DNA of 64,000 bases from Diplonema papillatum (GCA_030068145.1 JAPJBO010000073.1:283501-347500); one strand, 5' to 3'. Counted from the first letter of the stretch, positions 1 to 10,695 are shown. Notes: a model not told the origin generated them from the letters alone. A program made the numbers and translations.

Positions 1-473
1 GCAGGACCCTTGTCCCTGAAGGTGCGGCTGTCGGTAAGCAGTACACTGAAAAGCCGACGTGAGTACTTGGCTGCGACACGAGCGCCAGTTCGTGTGGCGA
101 TATCTAGCTTCGTCCCGCAGGGACCGCAAAATGCGTGGGTTGTACTCATATTCTTTACTTTCCGCTGTCGACAAGATTGCTTACTGTCAGTGCCAGGGAT
201 CCCTTCGGCCATTTTCTGCCATCTCCCGCTTACTTCATCCTTGTGAACGAAGGGAGATCACAGGATCGCTGGGCCATGCTTTCACACCGAGGATCGGCTG
301 ACGATGTGTGCATCGACACGCTATTGGAAGCCGACTTCTATGTTGTCAAGATGCACCGACACCGTTTTATGGGATCTGATGAGCGATCACTCGGAAACCT
401 TGACTTCAGCTTTCGGTGCATCCCGTGCCGCCAGTCTTTGAACCCGAGCGGAGGCGCTGCGGTGGCGGGGCTA
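1..473. other. no recognisable gene; contains one short dispersed repeat
   Basis: No convincing coding region is seen. Positions 258-302 are nearly repeated at 6928-6970 (shared core ggccatgctttcacaccgag), so part of this stretch is dispersed repeat. Long open frames on the plus strand are shadows of the minus-strand LYR gene that follows. Confidence 0.5.
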
Positions 474-776
474 TCAGCGAAGGCCGCCCAAGTCGTTGTT
501 CAAAAGCCACTCTGCCTTCTCGAACATGCACCGCTGAAGGTCCAACCGGTCCTCGGCAAGACGGGACGTGACGGTGAACTCGAAGCGCACGGCTCTGCGG
601 AACCAATCCTTGTCTGTCCACACGAGCTGATGCTCGGCCTTCTTCAACAAGGCCCTGTACATCCGTATGGCCTCCTCTTCGGTCGGCTTCGGTCGTCGGC
701 TGAGGTCGAGCCTCGGCTTCAGGAAGGCTGCCGTATCGTAGTCATTCACGAGACGCACGACGGAATTCGGCCGCAT
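474..776 (-). CDS. LYR-motif (Complex1_LYR) mitochondrial protein
   Basis: A 100-residue protein starting at an ATG (774-776) and ending in TGA. Around residue 39 it reads MYRALLKKA, followed by a TDKDWFRRAVRFEF segment, a Glu/Asp/Arg-rich helix and a short hydrophobic end. This is the layout of LYR proteins: M/LYR-x-LLK, then a downstream F and a basic helix. LYR proteins are small helical adaptors that bind acyl carrier protein in mitochondria and help assemble respiratory complexes, Fe-S clusters or mitoribosomes. The match looks closest to the short MIEF1-microprotein type, which is a judgement from memory. The first L of LYR is M here. A pyrimidine-rich stretch ending in AG lies just upstream of the ATG on the coding strand, so an upstream non-coding or coding exon is possible. 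The family call is fairly firm; the exact subfamily is not. Confidence 0.72.
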   Translation of the reverse strand: MRPNSVVRLVNDYDTAAFLKPRLDLSRRPKPTEEEAIRMYRALLKKAEHQLVWTDKDWFRRAVRFEFTVTSRLAEDRLDLQRCMFEKAEWLLNNDLGGLR

Positions 777-904
777 GATGCTCCTGTGTTCGCGTGGTCA
801 GAATGGAATCATCGATCCTCATCACGGCGCAAGTTCAAAAGATTTCCCATCCTCTTCCCGATAGGTAGCCGGAAGGCTCTCAAACTCGTGTAATGCGCCA
901 GTGT

Positions 905-1178
905 AGTGCGCGTGCAGCCTAGGACATTTAGGAGCATCACAGACCTGCTACTGGCTCGCTCTTCCGCGCGCTATAAGTCGCGCGCAGTGCCCTCAAGAAG
1001 TAGTGCGCGTGCAGCCTAGGACATTTAGGAGCATCACAGACCTGCTACTGGCTCGCTCTTCCGCGCGCTATAAGTCGCGCAAGAAGTAGTGCGCGTGCAG
1101 CCTAGGACATTTAGGAGCATCACAGACCTGCTACTGGCTCGCTCTTCCGCGCGCTATAAGTCGCGCGCAGTGCCCTTA
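905..1178. repeat. tandem repeat, three copies of ~86-94 bp
   Basis: Three consecutive copies begin at about 906, 1000 and 1087, each with the core gtgcgcgtgcagcctaggac and ending in a palindromic ttccgcgcgctataagtcgcgc-type segment. The copies differ only by a short indel after the terminal GC-rich part. Confidence 0.9.
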
Positions 1179-1416
1179 CGAAGTCAGCAAGCTGCCGATG
1201 CCAAAAGACGCAAAGGGCGGCACCCAGCGACAGCCCGACGCTGAAGTGTCATCCCCATTTACTATCGCAACTGGCAGTCTCCGCAAGAACTTCCTACCAG
1301 GTGCTAAAGAGAGTTGAAGTATGGCTAAAGAAGCGAGAGATGAGTTAGAGTGCAGGGACAATCTCTCAAGGAGTTTCCGGTCTCCTCACTTCAAAAAAAA
1401 GTGAATAACAATCGTT
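1179..1416. other. intergenic; partial family-A-like fragment
   Basis: No gene is recognised. About 1266-1312 carries a diverged piece of family A (caactggcagtctccgcaag). Confidence 0.5.
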
Positions 1417-1548
1417 TTGTTGAACGCCCGCCACTGAACCAAGATTCACCTGTGTTTCGTGGGCTACATTACATTTACCTCCTTTGATCTTTTGCAGCTG
1501 GCAGCCTCCTCAAGTATTTCCTACAAAGCAGGTGCTTATACAAAAATA
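1417..1548 (+). repeat. dispersed repeat family A, copy 1 (partial)
   Basis: Shares the segments cgcccgccactgaacc, gattcacctg and gcctcctcaagtatttc with copies at 4201-4420 (+), 53335-53612 (-) and 61525-61716 (+). The shared order of segments shows one family of roughly 210-280 bp. No coding capacity is seen and the class is unknown. Confidence 0.8.
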
Positions 1549-2097
1549 TAGGCACGATGGTGTTCACGTGCCGGGGGGGATTGGCCTGCTAGTGAGTGAA
1601 TATGACGTTGGAATAATCTTCTCCCAAACACGCTGCCAGCGTTCTCTTTCGTGTTTACAATTAAATACTATTGCGAAAAAGCATACTTTGGATGCTGCTT
1701 CTCGTACTCCTGCGCGGGCCGTCCCGCGGGGTTGATCTTTCGACCGGTGTTCATCGAGTTTCCGAATTGCTGCGTGCGGCCATAACCCTTCGCTGCTCCT
1801 CCCGAGGACGTGCCGAGCCGAGAAGTGCACAGACAACGCACTGTCGACCGCAGCATGTTCTCAAGCCGGCTCCGACCCCCTCCCCTGAGCTGATCTTCCC
1901 CCTGTATCTGCACCCGTGTCAGCTGAAACGAGAAGTACTGAAGTACACGGAGGAATCCAGCCTCAAAGGGTGGAGCCAAAGCTCGTTAACTCCAGTGGTA
2001 CGGCTGGACTCCACTGAGTTGGAGCTGGAATAGAGTGAACCTTTGCGGTGTTGGGCTTGCACTGATAAACAAAGTAACGGACGATCAGCATCAAACT
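1549..2097. other. no recognisable gene
   Basis: Open frames of up to 120 codons occur on both strands, but none shows a motif or convincing composition. Confidence 0.4.
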
Positions 2098-2245
2098 GGC
2101 CGATGATGATGAAAATGATAAGGCAGATGCTTCCTGTTCGTCGCCTGTACAGGGAACAAACCTCTCTGGAGGGGCTTCTTGCACTGTCTTTTCGTTGGCT
2201 TCGGTTTTCTTTTCGTGTGCAATCGTTGTTTTAGAAATGACAAAT
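2098..2245 (-). repeat. dispersed repeat family E, copy 1, with conserved reading frame
   Basis: Read on the minus strand, this matches 63845-63990 on the plus strand. Both encode a similar hydrophilic peptide containing TEANEK / NEANKK, then PPER, then PCT and EQE, then ALSFSS. Part of the same family is at 7917-7985. Similarity at the protein level suggests the remains of a mobile coding sequence. I do not recognise the protein. Confidence 0.65.
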
Positions 2246-2273
2246 GTGCTAGTACTACTAAGTACGACGAAGG

Positions 2274-2723
2274 TGTTGGCATTCCGACAGCCAGAATGTG
2301 TTGGCATTCCGACAGCCAGAATGTGTTGGCATTCCGACAGCCAGAATGTGTTGGCATTCCGACAGCCAGAATGTGTTGGCATTCCGACAGCCAGAATGTG
2401 TTGGCATTCCGACAGCCAGAATGTGTTGGCATTCCGACAGCCAGAATGTGTTGGCATTCCGACAGCCAGAATGTGTTGGCATTCCGACAGCCAGAATGTG
2501 TTGGCATTCCGACAGCCAGAATGTGTTGGCATTCCGACAGCCAGAATGTGTTGGCATTCCGACAGCCAGAATGTGTTGGCATTCCGACAGCCAGAATGTG
2601 TTGGCATTCCGACAGCCAGAATGTGTTGGCATTCCGACAGCCAGAATGTGTTGGCATTCCGACAGCCAGAATGTGTTGGCATTCCGACAGCCAGAATGTG
2701 TTGGCATTCCGACAGCCAGAATG
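2274..2723. repeat. perfect 25-bp minisatellite, 18 copies
   Basis: The unit starts tgttggcattccgacagcca and ends gaatg. Units begin every 25 bases from 2274 to 2699 with no mismatch visible. Because 25 is not a multiple of three and the unit has no stop in any frame, all six frames are open across the array. Each unit holds a short inverted repeat (cattc / gaatg). The open frames are a by-product of the repeat, not genes. Confidence 0.97.
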
Positions 2724-2997
2724 GTGACATTTCTAGGCCTAACGATCCTTTGGTCTAGCTTCTTGTCCAAGGAACGAAGCCGGAGGTGGCAGAAAGATTA
2801 CCACAGGAGATAACTGGCTTGCGGCAGCCAAGCGTTCATAGCGACGTTGCGTTTTGATCCTTCGATGTCGGCTCTTCCTAACCTAGACAAGCAGAATTGT
2901 CTAAGGGTTGTATTGTTCACCCACTAGCACAATCCGTGGCCTACAAAGCCAAGCGCCGTCAGCGTGGGAAATGCGGGGACGTGTAGAACATGAGGTT
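2724..2997. other. no recognisable gene
   Basis: Nothing convincing is seen on either strand. Confidence 0.4.
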
Positions 2998-3133
2998 CCG
3001 TTTTGTTTGTACGTGCTGATTGATCGTTTCCCACTTGTATTCGCCCACTTTCATCTGCAAGGGCAGGAATTCTGATCAACCCCCAAAACACGCTGTCTAC
3101 GTCTTTTTGGCCTGCACTACATCGAAGGGCAAG
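2998..3133 (+). repeat. dispersed repeat family Q, copy 1
   Basis: Shares cgttttgtttgt, gatcgtttcccacttgtatt, gatcaacccccaaaacacgc and tacgtctttttgg-type segments, in the same order, with copies at 57630-57735, 57964-58098 and 58450-58602. About 135-150 bp long; the class is unknown. Confidence 0.75.
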
Positions 3134-3195
3134 GTGCGCACGAGCGGAACTCACCTGCCTTGGTACGTTTCATGTAGAACGCCGCCAACTACTAA
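3134..3195 (-). repeat. dispersed repeat family C, copy 1 (splice-donor-like core)
   Basis: On the minus strand it reads tacatgaaacgtaccaaggc, then AG, then gtgagttccgct and gtgcgcac. The other copies are at 31851-31906, 32045-32100, 54061-54125 and 56721-56783, all on the minus strand. The constant core is an AG|GTGAGT donor-like site, preceded by codons for a Y-M-K-x-T-K-A-like peptide. Confidence 0.7.
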
Positions 3196-4200
3196 TTTTG
3201 AGTACCAACAATGCATTAACACAAAAACCCCGAGAATGAGGGAAGCTGCAAACGGAGCATTTTTTTTTTTTTTTTTTGCTTGCGTCGACCTTTGCGTAGG
3301 CCTGCGGAAAAAAGGACCTTTTGTACTAATTTTATGCTTGACGAAACGGAGGTAAACGGAACGGCGGCCAGACCAGAGGACACACATGAAATCAAAAGAG
3401 GTGGGGGGGGGAGCAGGCGTGAGGGGAGGAGAGGAGTCGAGAGGAGGGGCCGAGAGACCGACGGCGAAGGTGCTGAAGGTTGCGGTGTCTTTCGGCCCGA
3501 ACCACTGCCCCCCCTCTCGGTGCCGCCGCCGAATCCCCGACGCAGTGCGCTGCTCGGCGCGAACGCACTGATACTATACACCGCGAAGGAAGTGAAGAAC
3601 TGCGTTGATCGCGCGAACAAGCGTAGGTAGCGGCACCGGCTCCGGACGCATCTCCAGCTCCATCCGCAAAGCGGTGAACTTCCGTACGAGGAACCTGGGC
3701 ACCGGGAGCCAGTTCTTGGGCCGTCGCTCACCCCTTGCTTATCGCCGAGGTTATTGAATTGCCTGGTGCCAAAAACTCTGAAGCAACCGGTATCATGAAA
3801 AACGGGTCGGAAGGACCACGGCTACCCCTCGTGAATTCCCCAGTATCTCGCTCCCACCATCTCTCTCGGCAATGAATCCTTCATACAAAGGGTGGATTCC
3901 CTCCGGAATGGATGCCTGATGTAGCCCACTTCACAGCAGGGTACGACTGCGGGCTCATTTGAAGTTGACGTTTGGCTTGGCGCTTTTCATGACCGTTTTG
4001 AGGTGGTGCCCCCCCTGTATTCAAACGGGATGGCCACGTCTTGCGAAAGCAACTGGTGCCGTGGGGCCCTTTATTCTGTCCGAGGCGAGCAGGACGTGGG
4101 TCGACTGTAGCCTGGACAGGCACGCGCGGCAGTGGCTATCGTCTCCCAGGATTCTACTGCAGGGGGCAATGAAGTAACCCCGAGCTCACGCCCATTTAAT
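3196..4200. other. intergenic, G-rich and low complexity in part
   Basis: Contains a T19 run near 3259 and a purine-rich (G/A) block at about 3400-3470. Long open frames here are low complexity and carry no motif. Confidence 0.45.
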
Positions 4201-4420
4201 GTTTTGAGAAATACTCAAGGGGCTGCCTTGTGCTGACTTCGAAGGAGGCTAGAGGCGGAGAAAACAATCCAGGGCCATTTTTGTTGAGCGTTTACGCCCG
4301 CCACTGAACCCAGATTCACCTGAGTTTCGTGTGGGCTACAGCACATAAACCTCCTTTTGATCTTTTGCAGCTGGCAGCCTCCTCAAGTATTTCTTACAAA
4401 GCAGGTGCTTATACAAAAAA
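4201..4420 (+). repeat. dispersed repeat family A, copy 2 (most complete)
   Basis: Contains all blocks of the family in order: gagaaatactcaaggg, the ggagaaaacaa block, cgcccgccactgaaccc, gattcacctg, and the block ending gcaggtgcttatac. Used as reference for copies 1, 3 and 4. Confidence 0.8.
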
Positions 4421-4580
4421 ACTCAAGGACGCGGTTTCCCCGATACCTCTACTATCCTGGGGGGAACTTCGGAGCGAACCAGCTTACTAGATGGGTTGAT
4501 GGGTCTTTCGCCCCTTGCCCAGCTTTGACAGGCGATTTGCACGTCAACACCGCAGCTTGCCTGGGCAAGGCGAGCTCTTC

Positions 4581-4880
4581 TTGTCTATCCTTTCGTGACT
4601 TAGTCCGACTGGTTGGCAACATCTTCGGCGACCTTTTCTTGTCTATCCTTTCGTGACTTAGTCCGCCTGGTTGGCAACATCTTCGGCGACCGTTTCTTGT
4701 CTATCTTTTCGTGACTTAGTCCGCCTGGTAGGCAACATCTTCGGCGACCTTTTCTTGTCTACCCTTTCGCGACTTAGTCCGCCTGGTTGGCAACATCTTC
4801 GGCGACCTTTTCTTGTCTATCCTTTCGTGACTTAGTCCGCCTGGTTGGCAACATCTTCGGCGACCTTTTCTTGTCTACCC
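4581..4880. repeat. 58-bp tandem repeat, five full copies and a partial
   Basis: Units begin at 4581, 4639, 4697, 4755, 4813 and 4871 (ttgtctatcctttcgtgact...). A few substitutions are seen. No gene is associated. Confidence 0.95.
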
Positions 4881-5489
4881 AACACCGGGCCTTTGGACTG
4901 CAGCTGCACTACTGCCCGTGATAGCTCTCGATTGGCACTTTATTGCGCACCTGGACACTGGTGGAAATGCGTCAGTCAGACCACCGCAGCCTATCCCTCT
5001 CGGAGTGTTCCCACTCCCAGAGGGGGAAGGTTTCGCTTTCTGTTTGGTCCGGTCGTTGAACCTGGGACATAGAGAGGGGCGGTATGTATTGTCCTTTGAC
5101 CGAGTGAGCCAATGCCTCTGTCACGACGCATGGAGGGCCGGTGTACGGCTTGCGGCTTTGCGCGGGGCCGTCGGCGTCGAGCCCGCGGGCACCTCCCATG
5201 CGGCGGTTCGAAGCGCGGGGCGACTCTAGGTCGCACTGAGCAGCCGGCAGGCGGTCTCGTGCGGGGGGGTCGGCGTCGCGGCGCGGGTACGACGGCGATT
5301 CGAGCACAGCGTCCGACAGTGTGAATGCGTGTTACAGTTGTTGGGTGGTATTGACAAGGGGTTATATCGGACACTCGGATGAGCTTCGTTGCTACCTCGG
5401 ACATGGAGAGGGGTGAAGCGCAGCCTACGCACTGTTGGTGATGCTCGATTGATAGATGAAGCCCTTGTCGCTTGAGCGAGCGTGGTCGG
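4881..5489. other. no recognisable gene
   Basis: GC-rich open frames on the minus strand show no motif. The stretch ends in the degraded membrane-protein tail described next. Confidence 0.4.
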
Positions 5490-5636
5490 TTGCGCCATCG
5501 CTTCTCTCGCACATTCTTCACCGCAGTCGGGTTCTACTACGTAAGTGCAGTGATCAGGGACATGTCCAGCAACAAACAATGACAACGCAACAGCCGTAGA
5601 AAGCTCCGGATTGTAATCTCGCAGGCCTTTCGGCAT
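5490..5636 (-). pseudogene. degraded copy of the membrane-protein tail
   Basis: On the minus strand a hydrophobic segment (AVALSLFVAGHV) is followed by YVVEPD and acidic residues. The gene at 5985-6505 has the same order: a hydrophobic segment, then YVVEPD, then an acidic run. The copy lies about 0.5 kb further downstream of that gene on its own strand. Beyond the acidic stretch the similarity ends. This fits a partial duplication that has decayed. It could also be the 3' exon of a diverged paralogue. Confidence 0.45.
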
Positions 5637-5895
5637 TCATGCCAAGCACGAATCCAGCACAACCTCCTATAGCTCAAACGTAAAAAATAGGTACAGCAAG
5701 AAGACCTATTCGCAGTAATCTCGCAGGCCTTTCGGCACTCATGTCAAGCACGAAACGGCCAGCACAACTTCCTATAGTTGCTCAAATGCAGGGTAAAGCA
5801 TAGATACGGCAACAAGACCTATGCACAGTAATCTCGCATGCCTTTCGGCGCTCATGACAAGCACGGAGCAGTCAGCACGAGGCTCCTACGGTTGC
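5612..5895. repeat. tandem repeat, ~103-114 bp, about three copies
   Basis: Copies start near 5612, 5715 and 5829 with taatctcgcaggcctttcgg, then catg-caagcacg, then a tatagttgctcaaa block. The last copy runs into the 3' end of the membrane-protein gene region. Confidence 0.85.
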
Positions 5896-5984
5896 TCAAA
5901 CGGCGGCAACCAAGCCCGTGCAGGCTGCGAGGAGGACCTTGCGCGGACACCGCCCGACTAGGGTGCCTTTCGGCTCGGCCGGCA

Positions 5985-6505
5985 TCAGTCGCCTTGCCGG
6001 ATCGTCATGTCGTGCTCCGAAATGGGCTCCGGGTCTGGCTCTAGCGGTTGCATCATGGTTCCCTCCTCTGGCGGCGCGTCGTACTCGTCGTCGGAGTCGG
6101 GTTCGACGACGTAGCCGGTTCCGCCGCCCGAAGCGTTCACGGACACGTTGGCCAGGAGCATGCCCAGCAAGAAGCAGAAGGCGCAGCAGCCGAACAGCAC
6201 CGCGAGCCAGAACGCGTTGCGGAACGTGCTGCGGCGCTCGCCTTCCTCGCGGAGGACGGCGGGGGCCGGGCTGTTGACGGTGGTCTCCGATATGTACTTT
6301 CGGACGCTCGAGCCGGGAGGCATCAGCGTGCGACCGAGCGCCCCTGTCGTCCTTATTGTGTGGAAGAGCTCGTTGACGAAGTTGTCGGTAGCCTCGTACT
6401 TGTTCCAGCCGTTCGCATCCACCGACAGCGGCAGGTTGACCAGCATCAGGTGGATCTCGAGCGTCTCGTCATTCACCTTCAGCTCCTGCAGCCACAACGG
6501 GTCTC
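5985..6505 (-). CDS. single-pass membrane protein, 3' exon
   Basis: The frame begins without an ATG directly after cccccccgcag on the coding strand, a good 3' splice site, and ends at TGA (5985-5987). I therefore read it as the last exon, entered in phase 1. About 95 residues of a mixed alpha/beta segment (begins DPLWLQELKVND) come first. A short basic stretch (RREEGERR-like) follows, then one transmembrane helix (WLAVLFGCCAFCFLLGMLL). After a Gly/Ser linker comes an acidic tail with YVVEPDSDDEYD. The arrangement suggests a type I-like protein whose upstream part lies in the lumen or outside, with an acidic cytosolic tail. No donor upstream gives a matching phase without a stop, so the 5' exons are unresolved. 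The family is not recognised. Confidence 0.6.
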
Positions 6506-7489
6506 CTGCGGGGGGGATTGGTCGCGCTAAAGCTTCTAGACTTGTATGTACGTGTGATGGGAGTGATCAAACTCACACTAAGCGGTCTATCGCCGCGAGT
6601 GGCATAGACAGTCCCAAGGTGGACATACCTATCGCAACGCCTCGGCAGGCCCGCACGTCGTCACGCGGCGGTTCGATGTTGATGTAGTCTGTCAAAGCCA
6701 GTGGTTCTGTCGTGCTGCAAACTTTCAGAATTTTGATCGCATTGCTTGAATAGCTCGCCTTCGTCAAATCGGACAGGATTTCACCCAGGTCATCTGTGTG
6801 TGTGCCGGGGTTTCAGGATACAGAGGGTGCAGGGCATTGAAACTACAAAGTAGACCCGACAGACGGAAGCAGCCCCAGTGGTAATTTTCTATCACCTCCG
6901 GCGCCATCCATTGAACATGAAGTGGGACCAAAGGATCGGTAGGCCATGCTTTCACACCGAGGATCGATACTGAAGATCGAACAAGCTGGAGCGTGGCCTG
7001 CACCCTGGTATCCAGAAGCAGAAGATCGGACAAGCTGAAGCGTGAGCTGCACCCTGGTGCCCAGAAGCACAGAAGATCGGATCGAGTGTTCACCGCAAAC
7101 AGAGAAAAAGGCCGCTCCGGGTCAGGAACCAGCCGAGTTATATTGGCCTCTCTGTGAGGCGGAGGAGACGTGCTTCTTCGGCGGCTGTCAGCAACATCGG
7201 CCCACGACAGCAAAACATTCCTGACTTTTCACGGCAAAATCAGAACGACCAGAACGCACCCTTCGGCGCGTCGAAGGGCACCCATTGTCGGTGAGGAGGA
7301 AGTGTCGGCGTCCTCGGCCTTCGCCCTCAACACCCTCCACCCATCCTTACCGCGATCAATCGGTGGCACCGAACTCGGCCGTCTGAAACCGCAAACTTAC
7401 TCAAGCTCAGAGGACGCATAGTTCTGCTTCTTGCACACGACACCTTTTGAGCCTGTGACAACATCTTCGATTTGCAGTATTCCACCATC
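6506..7489. other. intron/intergenic sequence, 5' exons not resolved
   Basis: Contains the 6928-6970 copy of the 258-302 repeat. A duplicated agaagatcggacaagctg-type motif lies at about 6970-7085. The site gatcaaactcacactaagc (6567-6585) recurs at 30231-30250. No further exon can be supported. Confidence 0.4.
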
Positions 7490-7985
7490 GAGCTCTCCCG
7501 TCAACCACAGCTTGCGAAGTCGAAGGCAGCACAGTGCTACAACCCCGTCCGCTCTGCGCTGTGGCTGGCCGTCTCTACGAGCTTGTGTTCATCGCAAGCG
7601 CCAAGTCCCAAGGTGCGCCACGTCCACCCACCGAAGGCTCCCGTGCAGCAAGCGTTCCCCGGTACACTCGTGCTCGCAATAAGGGGAAGTGGCACCGCTC
7701 GGCCAGATCCAACTGCTGCCTCACCGCAGACAGAAGAACGCCGCCCATAATGAGGACGGATGCCATCAGCAAGGCCCGTAGCAATCGTCGCAGAAGTGGG
7801 TCTGTCCACTTTGATATCAAGCACTCGCGGAAGGAGACGCGTCCACAGAGGAGGCATTGCTGGCTTCTCTGGTCTCGGTGCGTACAGTTTATGACCGACA
7901 CCAAGATCTCACCGTGCGTTTTCTCTTTCGTGCGCAACCGTTGTACCGGAAACGTTCCTTCCGTGCCAGTGTACTGTTCAGAAAC
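7490..7985 (-). pseudogene. family B: broken copy of the Cys-rich ORF element
   Basis: Read on the minus strand it is clearly homologous to 29244-29965. It shows the QCLLCGRVSFRECL stretch and ISKWTDP, matching QCILCGRISFRECL and ISKWTDP of the 29.2-kb copy. Downstream it keeps the caccccgtccgctctgcg-like tail at 7490-7600. A deletion after WTDP shifts the frame and removes the last CxxC region, so this copy cannot make the full protein. 7917-7985 also carries part of family E. Confidence 0.7.
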
Positions 7986-8018
7986 GAAACAGAAAATCCC
8001 CTCTTCCCCTTTTGGAGA

Positions 8019-8473
8019 TAAAGTTCGCTTGAAATTCGGGGCTTTAGGATCTCCGTGTGACCGTTCATGAATGGGTTCTCTTAGAGCAAGAAAGGGCTAT
8101 ATGGTTACGGGTTGTATATTTGGTGCACGCTTTCGGTATGGGGTATGGCTAGCCATGTCCGGGACTGTTTGTGACCGACACCAAGTACATTTTGCAAGGG
8201 GTTTGGGCATACCGCGGAAGGCGTCGATGTCGAACGTTTGCGGGATGAACTTTGCGGTGGGTATCGAGACCTTGACGATGCTGTTGACGTAGCGTGCGTC
8301 GTAGAGGCTCCGCAGTGGCGTGAGCCGCGTCGGGGTCGGAGTTAACGCGGTGACGGACGGCCTGTGCGATTGATTCGCATTTTTCCAAGGTTATTTAGAG
8401 ATATAGTTCGCTTGAGAATCCGGGATTTTAGGGTCTGCCGGGTGACCGTCGTCGAATGGGTTCTTTTAAAGCT
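8019..8473 (+). repeat. dispersed repeat family D, two copies
   Basis: Copies at 8019-8093 and 8397-8473 share aaagttcgcttgaaattcgg, a tctccg/ctgccg-gtgaccg block and gaatgggttct. Shorter pieces recur at 26228-26252, 53906-53975, 54645-54680, 56893-56935 and 57073-57112. A related gaccgacaccaag box sits near 7893 and 8170. Confidence 0.7.
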
Positions 8474-9688
8474 AATACGTACTGGGTGGGTTTGGGGGAT
8501 CTGCGCACAGAAGTACAACGACGCGGCAGCGGCGTTTTCGTTGCTGCTGGCACCCCCACCCATTGGGCACCTCTCGTGCCACTGCGAAATCGTACTAGAA
8601 CCAGGGTCTCCCCCGCCGGCAGCTTCAAGTTCCCTTGACCGCTGCTTCGCCAGAGTAGTAGGTAGGGACACTTATCATGCTTCTGCTCTCAGCTTGTAAG
8701 TCTGCTCTACTTATTAGAGAACGTCGTCCGAAGACGGTCTCAATGTGGACGAAGCTGGTGATACCCAGCTCCATTTTCCGAGTCTAGAGGTTTGGCAAAT
8801 TTAGCTCTCTAGCGAGCTATCCCACTTTTCTGGGGCAGGCCGTGGGGTACCCCCACCCCGGACATTTCTCTACCGTTTTTTCATGGTACTTCTGAGAATT
8901 CACAATTCATCAAAAAATTTCTCGCGGGCGCCAAGCCTGGCAACAGCAACCCTCAGACCGAGTCGGAGGAATGCACGGTGCACCGACAGCATGCACACCT
9001 GACCATGGGAAAGGTCAAAGTAAGGGTGAAGCAAGCTTACGAGCGGTCACCGGGATGCAGATAGAAAACTGCATGAAACAACGAACAAGTGCACTTGCAA
9101 CCAACAAGACAATCACCTGGTCCAGAACCGGCGCCAGGAAAAGCCCGCATCGGACTGCCGCCGCGCAACAGCACCGCGCAGACCGGATCTCTCTTTTCTC
9201 CACTTCTTATTTCCATTTCCCCTCTGTTCAGTTCCGGGAGTAGGGGAGGGCGGGCAAAGTAAAAAGCTCACTGAACCCCCCCGCCACAACGCGAGACCGT
9301 AAAAACAACGAAGAACGAAACCGAAGACGAAAACAAACAACGCGCCAAGGATGGCGACGGGGAGGCACAAGGAACCACCTCACCTGTTCTCAAGAACTAA
9401 CTCGAGACAGGTATCCACCGTACCGAGAACCGATAACCGATAACCGATCGCGGGGCACTGCGTCATCTTGAGGCCCGAAACGCGAGATTCCGATGAGACC
9501 GTCGCAGGCGATGGCGCAGCTACCCCAGGCAAGCAAACCTGGGATGCCCGCCATCATATGCCGGGTATGGTGTTTTTGTCCAGCACAGCACCTACTTTCC
9601 CCCCTTTCCTTGCACCCCCGTCCTTGTTCTTCTCCACAGCCCGGCACAAGCGGGACCAGTACAGCCCGACCTCTAAGGCGCCTGATGC
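8474..9688. other. no recognisable gene
   Basis: Short open frames only, and nothing with a motif. The stretch ends at the outer edge of the DIRS element. Confidence 0.5.
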
Positions 9689-9992
9689 ATTTTATTTCCC
9701 TTCACTGTGTTTGCGACGCAGCGGTCGAAGCGTTCGAATGGTCAGAGAAAAAAGTAGCAAGAGGCAAGTTCTTGGGATTTTGTGTAGGGCGCAAGGCGAG
9801 CGCCGGGACCCGTGGATTCACACAGGCCACCTTGCTCCAGGGAGGGGCACGGGCTGCCTAAATTTTCACGAACTGTCCAGTTTCAGATCCGCTTTGGAGA
9901 GGACGCGCCATATAACACGCAGCGACGAGGGGTACTCATTTTGCGTGGCGCCCTCTTCCGTGTGCAATCACGCGGAAGGAAACATCAGACAT
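9689..9992 (-). repeat. DIRS split direct repeat B2
   Basis: 304 bp, identical to B1 except for one base near 9753 (g here, a in B1). It is the outer 3' end of the element on its coding strand. Confidence 0.95.
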
Positions 9993-10071
9993 GCCCGAAA
10001 AACGTCAGAACATCCTGGCCGCAAGGGTTTTTTAACGTCTAAGGCTCTCCCCGTCTGGGAGGGTGGGAGGG

Positions 10072-10219
10072 ACTTCAAAAAATGTTTCTGACCTGCGGGT
10101 CAAGAAAAAAGACGTCGCAAACCACAGGAAAAGGGAAAAAGAGGTGTGTACGGGTGGTTACCTGTTTGTGGCAGGATAATAAAACCTTCCGGAAAAAGTC
10201 TTCGTGTTTTTCCTCTCGA
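10072..10219 (-). repeat. DIRS split direct repeat A2
   Basis: 148 bp, matching A1 at 15063-15210 with one substitution (aaaacc versus aaagcc). It joins B1 directly. Confidence 0.95.
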
Positions 10220-10522
10220 TTTTATTTCCCTTCACTGTGTTTGCGACGCAGCGGTCGAAGCGTTCGAATGGTCAGAGAAAAAAATAGCAAGAGGCAAGTT
10301 CTTGGGATTTTGTGTAGGGCGCAAGGCGAGCGCCGGGACCCGTGGATTCACACAGGCCACCTTGCTCCAGGGAGGGGCACGGGCTGCCTAAATTTTCACG
10401 AACTGTCCAGTTTCAGATCCGCTTTGGAGAGGACGCGCCATATAACACGCAGCGACGAGGGGTACTCATTTTGCGTGGCGCCCTCTTCCGTGTGCAATCA
10501 CGCGGAAGGAAACATCAGACAT
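10219..10522 (-). repeat. DIRS split direct repeat B1
   Basis: 304 bp partner of B2. It lies just downstream of the RT/RNase H frame and abuts A2, as expected for the circular-junction copy that templates element closure. Confidence 0.95.
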
Positions 10523-10695
10523 ATTAAGAAAAAACGATAAGCAGCTCCCCCCCCCCCCTTTTTTCCTTGACCACGCATCCTCTCCTCTCAGTTCATCTGA
10601 CCACTCAGCAACAGTACGTTAGCGTTTCATAATGCGCATCCCCACGCGCAGATCACGACAGAAGCTAGAAGAAGCGGTGGGGGAAAAGAACGCGC

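Noticed and set aside
360-420. Hammerhead-ribozyme-like core (ctgatgagcgatcactcgga, then aac)
   Set aside because: The stem II closing pair is wrong and no stem I/III partners are present, so this is chance.
135-893. 252-codon plus-strand frame as a gene
   Set aside because: It is the antisense shadow of the LYR gene and has no domain of its own.
2274-2723. Possible CRISPR array
   Set aside because: Identical units without any spacers, in a eukaryotic setting; a minisatellite.
3216-3731. 171-codon Ser/Pro-rich minus-strand protein
   Set aside because: Arises from a purine/pyrimidine-biased low-complexity block and a T-run.
6573-6767. Upstream exon of the membrane-protein gene ending in a gtgagt donor
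   Set aside because: A perfect 72-bp intron could be drawn to the acceptor at 6506, but every phase gives a stop, so the exon is not supported.
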